Part shown: positions 48,881-57,930 of the stretch, one piece after another
Position numbering within the stretch: the stretch's first letter is position 1
Layout of the letters: each line of letters starts with the position of its first letter
Assembly: GCF_000142805.1 (NCBI RefSeq)
Contig: NC_013083.1
Location: 186,001 to 250,000 of the forward strand
Direction: 5' to 3'
Length of the DNA: 64,000 nucleotides
DNA from: Lachancea thermotolerans CBS 6340
Taxonomy: Eukaryota > Ascomycota > Saccharomycetes > Saccharomycetales > Saccharomycetaceae
The notes under the pieces: generated by a model
Told to the model about the DNA's origin: nothing
Seen by the model: only the letters and a program-made list of their open reading frames with translations
Database searches by the model: none
Position numbers and translations under genes: made by a program

Positions 48881-50179
48881 TTACGTTTGGAAGTAGTGGT
48901 CGAAGCCTGCTGTTAAGCAGCGAAGCACTTCAACAGTCTCTTGCGGAGATGAAATCCATAGCGTGCAGCCCGAAAGCCGTGCTTTGAAGTCATTTGCAGA
49001 TCCCATGGGCGCGAACTGGTCGCCGATGTGCATCGTCTGGCAAGGCTTGATTGGGTTGTAGGGATCGAAGTAGTGCTGTAGTGCTGCAACACCCAGGTCC
49101 TTGCCTCCGATGTCGCACCAGACGTCGCTGCCTCCGTCAAAACAGCTGAACTGGATGCGGCGCGCAGGTGCGAAGTCCTCGAGGCGGTGTTGCAAGGTGA
49201 GTACCATCTCCTCGAGCTGCTCCCGGTCCATCTTTACACGGATTGTGCGCTTTGTCTCAGGGTTCCAGCGGTTGCCGGGGACAATGCCGACGGCGCGCGG
49301 TTTGCGGATGATGGTAGACTCTTCCGGCAGATTCAGGGTTGTACGGAAGTCGCGGAGAAGCGACTCAGCGAGGTCGAGCGTCTCGGTCATGTCGGACTCA
49401 CTCCAGTGGCACATAGGCGGCTTGATCCAGGCCTTGTTCTCGATGGACACGAGTTCGTGCTGGGAGGGCTCGTAGCGGAACAGGTAGTTGGACTCACCGC
49501 CCAGCACGACGAGATTGCGCTTAAAGTCTGCGCTAATGGACGTGTCGTCCTTCAGGCTGGTCATAAGGCCAAACAGCCGTTCCATGTACTTCTGGGCCTC
49601 GTCGTAGCCGGCCGCCGTGACGATTCCGACGCAAATGCCGGAGCGCAGCAGCGACAGCAGGAAGGGCACAACCTTGCTTGTCGCGGTGAGCGAGCCGCCA
49701 TCTTCGTAGAGGGTCACGTCACCGTCGAAGGTCACGAGGCGGACGTCGTGGCACTCGCGCATCTGCAGGATCTGCGCGGAATTCAGAATGTGGCGGATGT
49801 CGTTGAAACTGGGAGACACCATGGTTCTGGCGGAGATCGCACGCTTGTGGTCCTCGTGGAGAAATGCCTGTCGTAGCGGGAGCCGGGTAAAGAAGGGCCC
49901 GATTGACGGCACAAGCTGTGCGAGCCGCGTTCTGCCCACGAGGAACTCGCGATCCTCAGACTGCCGCGCCAGCTTGCCGACACTGACCTGCTCGTCTATC
50001 AAGGCCTCGACGGCCACGAACACCTCGGCGTAGCGCTGGCGGAGGATCTGGCGCGCGGCGGGATCGTGCGACGCGGAGTGCAGCACGAACGGTACGGCGA
50101 GAAGACCCTTGATCCACTCGATCAGTTCGTCCTTGCGGTGTGATTTCAATTGGTATTCGACTCTATATCTGGACGGCAT
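48881..50179 (-). CDS. ISN1: IMP-specific 5'-nucleotidase Isn1
   Basis: Isn1 dephosphorylates IMP to inosine, balancing purine nucleotide pools. The haloacid-dehalogenase-like catalytic motif is RLVTFDGDVTLYEDGG, with nucleophile D152 and D154 close by. Later motifs include GIVTAAGYDEAQKYMERLFG (substrate loop) and IQFSCFDGGSDVWCDIGGKD with a final metal-binding MHIGDQF. At 432 aa it is near the S. cerevisiae length (450 aa, YOR155C). On chromosome XV, PDR5 and SLP1 lie between ATG40 and ISN1; here the two genes are only 244 bp apart. Codon use is strongly G/C-ending compared with neighbours. Confidence 0.96.
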   Translation of the reverse strand: MPSRYRVEYQLKSHRKDELIEWIKGLLAVPFVLHSASHDPAARQILRQRYAEVFVAVEALIDEQVSVGKLARQSEDREFLVGRTRLAQLVPSIGPFFTRLPLRQAFLHEDHKRAISARTMVSPSFNDIRHILNSAQILQMRECHDVRLVTFDGDVTLYEDGGSLTATSKVVPFLLSLLRSGICVGIVTAAGYDEAQKYMERLFGLMTSLKDDTSISADFKRNLVVLGGESNYLFRYEPSQHELVSIENKAWIKPPMCHWSESDMTETLDLAESLLRDFRTTLNLPEESTIIRKPRAVGIVPGNRWNPETKRTIRVKMDREQLEEMVLTLQHRLEDFAPARRIQFSCFDGGSDVWCDIGGKDLGVAALQHYFDPYNPIKPCQTMHIGDQFAPMGSANDFKARLSGCTLWISSPQETVEVLRCLTAGFDHYFQT

Positions 50180-50575
50180 GGTGCGAGAATTGTGCTGGCG
50201 AACGCTTGGGTGGCCAGGTGTGTTCGTCGAGATAAAGGAGGGGTACTGATATGTATATATATTAGCATAGAATAAAGCACATGCGCGGGCGAGATAGGGT
50301 CACGTGACGTAACAAGACATGCTTTATGGCGTTTGCTGGAGCTCGCCGCCGCTACGTCCCAGCATCGCTCAGCACACTGCGTCTGCCTATTGCTCGATCT
50401 ATGGGGTGTAGCCACCGTGGCATAGCGTTCAACCGTGTCCGGCCGGTACCTCCCACCGGCGCAACGTCTTCGATCTTGAGATGTATCACTTTATCATTTC
50501 GCGTCGCAGACGCTCGTGACCACATGGACCACGTGCGCGGAAGATGGTGTATGGTCTCTCACGTGACTGGTACCC

Positions 50576-50615
50576 CACTAACTCACTAACTCACTAACTC
50601 ACTAACTCACTAACT
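50576..50615 (+). repeat. Tandem repeat, five copies of CACTAACT
   Basis: The 8-bp unit CACTAACT is repeated five times without change, then the tract ends in CGATT. Perfect identity suggests recent expansion by slippage; copy number probably varies among strains. Confidence 0.9.
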
Positions 50616-50653
50616 CGATTTATGCATCCGTACATCCAGGCGCTGATGTCAGA

Positions 50654-50665
50654 GCTGACGTCAGC
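50654..50665. promoter_or_regulatory. Palindromic CRE site (ATF/CREB type)
   Basis: GCTGACGTCAGC is a perfect 12-bp palindrome around TGACGTCA, the site bound by Sko1 and Aca1-type bZIP factors in yeasts. It is preceded by an imperfect copy, GCTGATGTCA. It could tie ISN1 or PNS1 to stress control; this is inferred from the motif alone. Confidence 0.55.
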
Positions 50666-51156
50666 GACTGCATCGAAGCTCACTCACTATTGACGAGCCC
50701 CAGCCACGTGCGGCTGCATGGAAGAAGGTTCCCAGGTCACGTGTTTCGGAGCCTCCGCTCGCACATCGCCTGGTCTCGTACGCGTGGGCGCAGTCTGGAG
50801 CCTCTTCTTCCATGTCCACCATATCTGCCCTCCCAGCGCCCGTCAGTCAACGTGCCCGTGCCATGTGTTCCCCGCGCTTTAGGCGTGTCAGAGCGCTGAC
50901 GTGCGCTTCCAGCCCGCATATACAGGACTCATCGCAATCGGCTCGCGCTCTATGCGTCGAAAAATAAATATATATAAATATAAAGAAGTGCAGGTCGGGG
51001 TCCAAGCGACGCAATCCACAAGTCAAACACCAAGCGTTTCGCGGCCATTGACCAGTACACGACACGCATAGACCCTCAGGGAAGTCAAACACGACGTCTG
51101 AACCATCTTATCGTCGCTAGCACGCCCCAGTTCACCAGTTTCTCCCCGCCCGCGCA

Positions 51157-52761
51157 ATGTCCGAAAAGTACAGCAGGCCAGCGCAGCCCCCTCCCTCGTA
51201 CGCGCCCCAGCAGCAGCAGGATCAGCAGCAGCCTGAGCAGCAGCAGCAGCAGCCCGACCAGGACTACCAGTTCCGCCAGGACCAGTACTACAACCTCAAC
51301 TCGAAGTCCGACGGCGCTCCCATCGGGTCGTTCGAAGAGAGCTTTCCCACGGAGAACGACAACAAATTCCGGCTCAACGACTGGCCGTTTACCATCTTCT
51401 TCCTGCTGACGGTGTGCGGCTTTATCGCGATCGCAGGCATCACGCTGCGAGCGTGGGCCAACACTTACTCGCTCACGGGCTCCGGCATCTACGACGGGCA
51501 GAACACGGGCACGCTTAACACAAACTCCGCGGTGCTCCTAGTCTTCTCCTGTGTCATAGCGCTCATCTTCTCTATGCTCGGTCTCGTCCTCATGCGCGCG
51601 TCGCCCAAGTGGTTCATCTACTGCGGCATGGTGTTCAACATCATTTCCGGGCTCGGGACCGCCATCGCGTACCTCTCCATGCGCTACTGGTCCGCGGGTA
51701 TCGTCTTCCTTGTCTTTACCCTTATCACGGCCTGGTGCTACTGGGGCATGCGTTCCCGCATCCCTCTCAGTGTCGCCATCCTTAAGACGGTCGTCGACGT
51801 CATGAAGAGGCTGCCTCAGGTCTACTTTATCTCGTTCCTGGGCTCCATTCTCGCCAGTGCATTTGCGATGCTCTTCTCCGCAGTCATCGTGGCCACTTAT
51901 ATGAAATACGATCCTTCGCAGACAAACGGCACATGTGCCCAGGGAGGTGGCTCTTGTACCAAGTCGAAGCTCATCGGTATCCTCGTCCTTGTCTTCTTCT
52001 GTGGGTACTACATCTCCGAGGTTCTCAGAAACGTTATCCACTGCACTGTCTCCGGTGTCTACGGCTGCTGGTACTACATGTCTAAATCTGACCAAGGAAT
52101 GCCTCGTTGGCCAAGCTTCGGCTCGCTTAAGAGAGCCCTCACGGTGTCTTTTGGCTCTATCTGTTTCGGCTCTTTGATTGTGTCGCTCATTGAAACTGCA
52201 AAAACTGTGTTCAATCTTCTCAGAAATGGGCAAATCACGAACGTCTCTGACAGCGCGTGGGCACAATGTCTCTTCATTGTCATAGACTGGATTATTGGTT
52301 TCCTTGAGTGGTTGGCCCGCTACTTTAATCACTACGCCTACTGCTTCATTGCCTTATACGGCAAACCATACCTCAGAGCCGCCAAGGAAACGTGGTACAT
52401 GTTGAGAGAAAAGGGCATGGACGCTTTAATTAATGACAATCTCATCAACATTGCCTTGGGATTCTTCTCTCTTTTCGCTAGTTACATGGCGGCGCTATTT
52501 GCGTTCCTCTACCTTCGCTTTACAAGCCCTAGCTACAACTCTGGAGGCGGCTTCAACGCTCCACTGATGGCGTTCTCGTTTGTGATTGCTCTCCAGATCT
52601 GCAACATCGCCAACGAGACTGTCAGATCTGGTACTGCCACATTTTTTGTCGCTCTAGGTAACGATCCCGAAGTCTTCCGCGTGTCTTACCCTCAGAGATT
52701 TGACGAAATCTTCAGAGCCTACCCAGATGTTTTGAAGAAGTTGAGCCACCAAAACGTCTAA
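51157..52761 (+). CDS. PNS1: Choline-transporter-like membrane protein Pns1
   Basis: Pns1 is a plasma-membrane protein of the CTL/SLC44 family; its transport role in S. cerevisiae is unproven. The N-terminal 45 residues are disordered and rich in Gln and Pro, with an interrupted polyglutamine tract (PQQQQDQQQPEQQQQQ). About ten membrane spans follow, starting near residue 78 (WPFTIFFLLTVCGFIAIAGI). The family signature is in the C-terminal half: LINDNLINIALGFFSLFASYM, FVIALQICNIANETVRSGTATFFVALGNDP. At 534 aa it matches S. cerevisiae Pns1 (539 aa, YOR161C). Relative to ISN1, the PNS1-MTR10-SME1-PET123-PUP1 block is in reverse order compared with chromosome XV. Confidence 0.95.
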   Translation: MSEKYSRPAQPPPSYAPQQQQDQQQPEQQQQQPDQDYQFRQDQYYNLNSKSDGAPIGSFEESFPTENDNKFRLNDWPFTIFFLLTVCGFIAIAGITLRAWANTYSLTGSGIYDGQNTGTLNTNSAVLLVFSCVIALIFSMLGLVLMRASPKWFIYCGMVFNIISGLGTAIAYLSMRYWSAGIVFLVFTLITAWCYWGMRSRIPLSVAILKTVVDVMKRLPQVYFISFLGSILASAFAMLFSAVIVATYMKYDPSQTNGTCAQGGGSCTKSKLIGILVLVFFCGYYISEVLRNVIHCTVSGVYGCWYYMSKSDQGMPRWPSFGSLKRALTVSFGSICFGSLIVSLIETAKTVFNLLRNGQITNVSDSAWAQCLFIVIDWIIGFLEWLARYFNHYAYCFIALYGKPYLRAAKETWYMLREKGMDALINDNLINIALGFFSLFASYMAALFAFLYLRFTSPSYNSGGGFNAPLMAFSFVIALQICNIANETVRSGTATFFVALGNDPEVFRVSYPQRFDEIFRAYPDVLKKLSHQNV

Positions 52762-52994
52762 TATGTATGTTTGCGGTCTTGTTAATGGGACATCTCCGTG
52801 ACAGAGCCCTCTATCCTAATTATATACGTGTGACTCAATTGAGTATAATCAGCTTACACTACATCTTGATGTAGTCGAATTAACATTCTCGCGCACCCTT
52901 GATCATATTGAGGCATGCCAAGGCTTTCTGAGCTGACGTATCGTACAGCCCTTATGCAAATTATTTGTAGGAAACACAGAGCCCCATGCAAAAA

Positions 52995-55895
52995 CTATTT
53001 GTAGAGTCTCGGCGATACATTCTTCCTTGTGTACCAGCTGACAAAATCTTTCAAACCTGTCCGCACCCTCCTCATGTCCTTTTGTGGAAGCGCATTTCCA
53101 ACTGTTGAAACGAGATTTGTCCTTTCTTGTGCGGAGACGTTACCCAAAGTATCCATGGCTTCGTTTAACCATCCTAAAGACACTGTCGGATCGTTAGCGG
53201 AACAATCCTGGCAGAGCCTCAAGCACTTGACAAGACATCCAATGGCATCTGGATGGGCATCTGAGCTAAAGTTTGTAACAAGTCCGATTAGAAGCGTGCG
53301 CACCAAAAGCGAGCCCTGTGCTTGAACAACTTCTGTGAGGATTTTTTGCCTCCATTGTTCGGGTACAACATCTAATGTTGCAGTTGATATAGGAGGCGTT
53401 TCAAATCCCCAGGATAAGACATCATCCAAAAAGCGCACGATCGTGATATATGCGTCATAGTTGGTGATCTTTGTAACGCAGTTTAAACCGATCGAAAACA
53501 CCGGTGATAATAATATGTCAGATGTCACAAACCTGTCAGGGAAAAACATTACAACATCGGTCATCATCATGAAAAAGTCTTGAATAGCCTCATGATACGA
53601 TTCTAGTTTTGTTGCTTCAATACCTGTGAAGTTATTCATGAATGTCACACATTGGGTGCAAGTAAATTCCCACACAGCCTCTTTAGTTTGTTGATCGATA
53701 GGGAAGGATTCATCGTCACCAAAAACAGCTATAATTGACCCTGAACACCAGAGATAAACTCCGAAACCAGTTGACGCGTAGCTCTGAGCAAGGAAATTGG
53801 CAACTGATGGCAATATTGGAGCAATAAATATGTGGAAGTTCAATGCAACTTTGCGAACCCACTTCATAGCTATCTCCGCCACATCAGGGTTATTAAAAGC
53901 TTCTTGGTTCACTAGCAGGCTCTCGAGAGTTTCCCAAATGGTACAGATGTAGGGCTGCAATGGTTCCCTGCCTTGCTCTGGAGTTTCATAACGAGGCTTC
54001 AGCTCCTCAAAAATTGCAAAGATTAGATCTATCTTTCCGCACACTTCAGCCGTTGCTTTCTTGTCGTTATTATTAGCTTTCCATACCGAAACTGCATCGA
54101 CAAGTTTAGAAAGATGAGGTTTCAAAAAGAGCTCCAAAGATGCGCCGACTTGATCATCAGTCTGCCGATCAATGACGCAACTGAGTCCTTGGCAAACTTC
54201 GAAGAGCGACTCGCTTTCCACCATTGTTTCAATTTTCCAGTAAAATTCGATTAATTGACTGACAAAACCGCTGAGCAGGGAACTACAATCCTGGCAGAAA
54301 TACATCAAAGCGTGCGAAGAAGCTGTAAGAATTTCAATACTTCCATTGGCATGTTGGAAGCCATTGAAAATGTAGTTGAGTTCCATTTCAAGGAAATCGG
54401 GGTGTTTTGAGGTCCATTCAGTATACCTTCCCAAAACTAGTGTGGTCGCGTATCTCACCTTAGGGTGCTCTGGAAGTGTGCAAAGGAGGCGAAATAGTTG
54501 GGGCAAGACGACGTTCTCGTTTTTAGATATTTCTTGAGCCATCGTCCTGAGAGAAAACAAGGGAGCTTCTAAGTTCTGCCAATTAGCCAGAGGATTGGGT
54601 TCGTTTAGAGCATTGGTTATTTTTTCATAAGGGCGACTGAGGGCGGTGGCCGAGCCAACAACTGCCGTGCAATCTTTCAAGACACCTCCCATATCGTAAC
54701 GGAAGTCCCTAAATTTATCCTCCTCCTCCCTCGAGGAGAAAGAACCAGTTGGGTAGTGCAGATGTGTAATAATTCCATCCACTAGCTCAGTAAAAATGTC
54801 CTGATAAGCGGCTCTTTGGTCTTTGAAGCGTGGCAGAACAAGCATTTGTTTCAAATTGAACCAGAACGGAAATGTGTACTTGACTACATCCAGATCTGTG
54901 TTTTTGCATGTTAGCAGGAGCAAAACAGATACCAAAGGTTTGAAAATTTGAGGATTCTTTGCGATATGAATGCACCAGGCTTCTCCTGCCTCTACAAAAA
55001 CACGTGTCAATCCGTCCATAACCTCAGCATAGTCTTCGAAGTCAGAGATTTGATCGACAGGCAGTAGCGTGGTCTGCATCGATACAAGCTGTTCGTATAA
55101 TGCCTTTATTACCGCCTCACTAGGAACATCTCGAGTTTCCTTCAAGACTGTGCACATACACTCAACTGCGACATCGAACACTTCGGGGTCACTTTCCTCC
55201 CCTTGGTTGAGAGCGTGAAATATCAAGGACATCAAGGTGTTAACAGAAAGTAGTTCTTCTATAGGAATTTCATAGGCCCACGAGTTGACGCAGTTGAGCA
55301 GTTGAGACACTGAAACTTCAGTTGAGCCTGAGCGTAAGCTTTCGGCTGCGCTTATCAAATATTGCAAGACGTCCCCGGCAATTTGATCAATAAGTTCATG
55401 CGTTCTTGACCGAAACTCGTCTTCGCTTAATGGGGTGGATTTGATGTCCAGGGTTTCCTCGGGCAGAATTTTAAGAAATTCAAGTAATTTGCTAGGGAAC
55501 TGCCTCAGACTCCCAATTATTTCGGCAATAGGCTCTCTCCATTCAAGAAACTGGATAGCAAGCCTTGCTAGCGCCACCGATAACTGTGTGACGATCAACT
55601 TCTGGGAATGTTGAGTGATGAGCTGTAGCAGAGAATCTTTGAAAGTAAACAAATGGCCATCTAGTTGCGAAAGGTCATAAGTGACTTTATTTCTTAATGT
55701 CTGGGCTGAAAACACCTGAAGCTCAAGGCTGATTTGGCCGCCATTCGAAGCCAAGGCCTCGTGGCATAGATTCCAAGCTTCTGGAGATTTCTGAAAATGC
55801 TCCAAAAATTGCAAAGCTTGCTTCTTGGTTTCTTGCTCCGATGAGGAGGTAATACATTGTAACGCCGTTCCTATATCGCCGATGTTATAGGACAT
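52995..55895 (-). CDS. MTR10: Importin Mtr10, nuclear import receptor
   Basis: Mtr10 imports the mRNA-binding SR-like protein Npl3 and is also required for tRNA retrograde transport. It is a HEAT-repeat karyopherin of the transportin-SR group. The N-terminal Ran-binding region is ETKKQALQFLEHFQKSPEAW (near residues 21-40), followed by SLELQVFSAQTLRNKVTYDL, which is the classic exportin/importin N-terminal helix pair. Its 966 aa agree with S. cerevisiae Mtr10 (972 aa, YOR160W). The C-terminal end is SWYTRKNVSPRLYK. It converges on PNS1, as the two do on chromosome XV. Confidence 0.95.
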   Translation of the reverse strand: MSYNIGDIGTALQCITSSSEQETKKQALQFLEHFQKSPEAWNLCHEALASNGGQISLELQVFSAQTLRNKVTYDLSQLDGHLFTFKDSLLQLITQHSQKLIVTQLSVALARLAIQFLEWREPIAEIIGSLRQFPSKLLEFLKILPEETLDIKSTPLSEDEFRSRTHELIDQIAGDVLQYLISAAESLRSGSTEVSVSQLLNCVNSWAYEIPIEELLSVNTLMSLIFHALNQGEESDPEVFDVAVECMCTVLKETRDVPSEAVIKALYEQLVSMQTTLLPVDQISDFEDYAEVMDGLTRVFVEAGEAWCIHIAKNPQIFKPLVSVLLLLTCKNTDLDVVKYTFPFWFNLKQMLVLPRFKDQRAAYQDIFTELVDGIITHLHYPTGSFSSREEEDKFRDFRYDMGGVLKDCTAVVGSATALSRPYEKITNALNEPNPLANWQNLEAPLFSLRTMAQEISKNENVVLPQLFRLLCTLPEHPKVRYATTLVLGRYTEWTSKHPDFLEMELNYIFNGFQHANGSIEILTASSHALMYFCQDCSSLLSGFVSQLIEFYWKIETMVESESLFEVCQGLSCVIDRQTDDQVGASLELFLKPHLSKLVDAVSVWKANNNDKKATAEVCGKIDLIFAIFEELKPRYETPEQGREPLQPYICTIWETLESLLVNQEAFNNPDVAEIAMKWVRKVALNFHIFIAPILPSVANFLAQSYASTGFGVYLWCSGSIIAVFGDDESFPIDQQTKEAVWEFTCTQCVTFMNNFTGIEATKLESYHEAIQDFFMMMTDVVMFFPDRFVTSDILLSPVFSIGLNCVTKITNYDAYITIVRFLDDVLSWGFETPPISTATLDVVPEQWRQKILTEVVQAQGSLLVRTLLIGLVTNFSSDAHPDAIGCLVKCLRLCQDCSANDPTVSLGWLNEAMDTLGNVSAQERTNLVSTVGNALPQKDMRRVRTGLKDFVSWYTRKNVSPRLYK

Positions 55896-57530
55896 GGCAA
55901 CTGCGCTTGGATCCTATTGGAAACCTTCAATTTATTTGAGCTTGAAGTTAGTTACATCAATTTCTAAATTTTTCGTTCCAACTTAATAAAACAATTGACA
56001 ATACATCAAGAGCCCTCAAACCGCAAAGGGCGTCTGCGTCTACCTTAGTTAACCAGCTTAGGGGCCTGGGGTACTTATAAAAACCTTCATGCTTGACTTC
56101 TATACAAATCTTCAAGGTTTGCTTGCATGGTCAGCGCCCGTGGGAAAAGATTGCTCTTTATTGAGAAGCGGTAGAAATGCGAACTCGCTGCCTTGATTTT
56201 GATTTTGCAGCGTCTGGTTAACTGTCAACATGTCCCAGGGACTACAATCACTTGAAAGTCTTTTCTCATACAGGTCTCTGGCTAATTTCCAAATGCTCGC
56301 AACGTACCTATGTTTAACTTCGAGCTACATTGGTTTATTCGACAGTTTGGCCGCACCCCAAATTTGAAGTTGCTTTACAAGCGAAATTATGTCCCTGTCT
56401 CTGCATATTGACGTTAAACAAAGTGCGAGGAGGGCGCTCCGATTGCCCTCTTCTTTAGAGTGTTAAATTCATCACAACCTTGCGACATCCAAAATAAGAC
56501 CACTTCGCTTCCTTTAGTTTTGACATTAGCATTCTACAGAACCTTGTCATCTCCTTCCCTTTCTTACCTTGGATAGCAGACAATTGGGGAAAGAGCCCTA
56601 ACATAGTGAGACATGATCGGGTGAACTCTTCATCCAAAAAAATGGTCATTCTTGGTAGTTCTTTTATTGATAAAAGTCAAAAGAGTCATGCGTTTCCGCT
56701 TAAGAAGCCATGCACAATATCTTCCCAGCTCAACGTACCAAAGCAGCCGCTGAACTTGTCGGGAATAACCAAAGCCAGGAGCTGAGGTACATCAAAATAT
56801 GAAGCAGGGAGCCGCGTGCCTGTCGAAGTGCCTTGACCAAATTCAGGAGCATTCCTTGTAAATCGCGAGAAGGTTTCTACCGTTAAGATGACTCCAAAAT
56901 GCTTATCACTATTAAGGTAATGCAGGGTTGAAGCGGTCCTCCCCGTATTAACCCGCTGACCGGAAGTACCGCAAACAACATCTAGATGTGCGCATCATGC
57001 CAAAGATATCAGAACGCTCAAAAATGTGCACGTTAGGCATGACATTGGGTGGTCAAGGCGCTCAGCACAAAGCACAGAGCAACGCTTCGCGCGCGGCACG
57101 GCGTGTATTGCTGTAAGATTGCTATACTCAGAATAAATAGTATCAAGTATCAAAAAGGTACAGCAGTAGAAAATCTGGTGCGGATCTCATATACTACCAA
57201 GATATTTACAGATAAAGCGGTCGAATCGTTCTTTGGTGCACAATGTACGTCCGTTTAACTTGAGGGCCACGAACCTAGTGTGGCATCACCCAATTACTTG
57301 GCCGTTTTCTACTAAGCCAATACAAGGATCTGAAGCATACCACCAAATATACGGCAAAATCAGCGCCGTCTTTTTAGCCCGGAACAGCTGATTTAACTTT
57401 TATTGCAAGTGGTGATGAGCTGCGAACTGACTATTCAAACTTTATGAAAAATAATATTTATTTCACCAGAGAATAATCAACTTGGACAAACAAGTTCTTA
57501 GATCACATTAGCAGCTCGGCACTTGGTATA
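55896..57530. other. Spacer between MTR10 and SME1 holding a decayed gene
   Basis: This 1.6-kb divergent spacer would be short in S. cerevisiae. Most of its middle (about 56112-57040, minus strand) is a degenerate coding sequence. The remaining ends serve as promoters for MTR10 and SME1. A plus-strand frame at 57049-57258 is not supported. Confidence 0.6.
56112..57040 (-). pseudogene. Decayed gene, regulator-like
   Basis: Long coding-like stretches follow one another on the minus strand. A 102-codon stretch (56689-56994) contains FGVILTVETFSRFTRNAPEF and FDVPQLLALVIPDKFSGCF. The same frame continues after two close TGA codons through FLDEEFTRSCLTMLGLFPQL to a TAA at 56455. After a frame change, EEGNRSALLALCLTSICRDR and LVKQLQIWGAAKLSNKPM lead, through one TAG at 56325, into SIWKLARDLYEKRLSSDC and DMLTVNQTLQNQNQGSEF, ending at 56112. 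A short 5' part (MPNVHIFERSDIFGMM, from about 57040) is in yet another frame. The style resembles the C-terminal half of fungal zinc-cluster regulators, but I cannot name the family. No zinc cluster remains. Confidence 0.6.
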
Positions 57531-57815
57531 ATGGCACCAAATAACCCTAAGGTTACTGTTCCTCCAATAAATTGCATATTCAACTTCCTTCAGCAGCAAA
57601 CACTGGTAAACTTCTGGCTCTTCGAACAAGTTCAAACAAGAATTAGAGGAAGAATAAGTGGTTTCGACGAGTTCATGAATGTTGTGATAGACGATGCAAG
57701 CGAAATACCTATTGACACAAAAACAGGGTCTGAGCTTCCCGATCAAGCCGTGAAATTAGGACGAATTCTCCTGAAAGGCGACAACATTACCCTTATCACA
57801 CCAGTGTCTGACTGA
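57531..57815 (+). CDS. SME1: Spliceosomal Sm protein E
   Basis: SmE is one of seven proteins in the ring on U1, U2, U4 and U5 snRNAs. Sm motif 1 spans about residues 27-60, with GRISGFDEFMNVVIDDA (the conserved Gly, Asp, Met-Asn), and Sm motif 2 is near 77-90, ILLKGDNITLITPV. It has exactly 94 residues, as in S. cerevisiae (YOR159C). No intron is present. It converges on PET123 with 115 bp between stops. Confidence 0.97.
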   Translation: MAPNNPKVTVPPINCIFNFLQQQTLVNFWLFEQVQTRIRGRISGFDEFMNVVIDDASEIPIDTKTGSELPDQAVKLGRILLKGDNITLITPVSD

Positions 57816-57930
57816 CCGCGGCTCACTGCAGGGTTGATCGCAAACTGTAACATGTATAATATCACGCTTCAAATCCGAACGTTAACTTGTTTAACTATGT
57901 ACAGAGGGTTGATAGCTAACGGTTCAATAA

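Larger units (their letters stand above)
50180..51156. other. ISN1/PNS1 divergent promoter region
   Basis: This 977-bp spacer holds five CACGTG sites (50301, 50530, 50560, 50705, 50738), an 8-bp tandem repeat (50576-50615), and a palindromic CRE (50654-50665). A strong TATA region TATATATAAATA (50969-50980) lies about 180 bp before PNS1. Short frames on both strands are not supported. Confidence 0.65.

Noticed and set aside
49187-49876. 229-codon frame opposite ISN1
   Set aside because: It mirrors a GC-ending coding region; ISN1 motifs are all on the other strand.
51538-52332. 264-codon frame opposite PNS1
   Set aside because: It lies entirely within PNS1 on the other strand and is made of charged, low-complexity codons that mirror the hydrophobic PNS1 code. 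PNS1 is certain.
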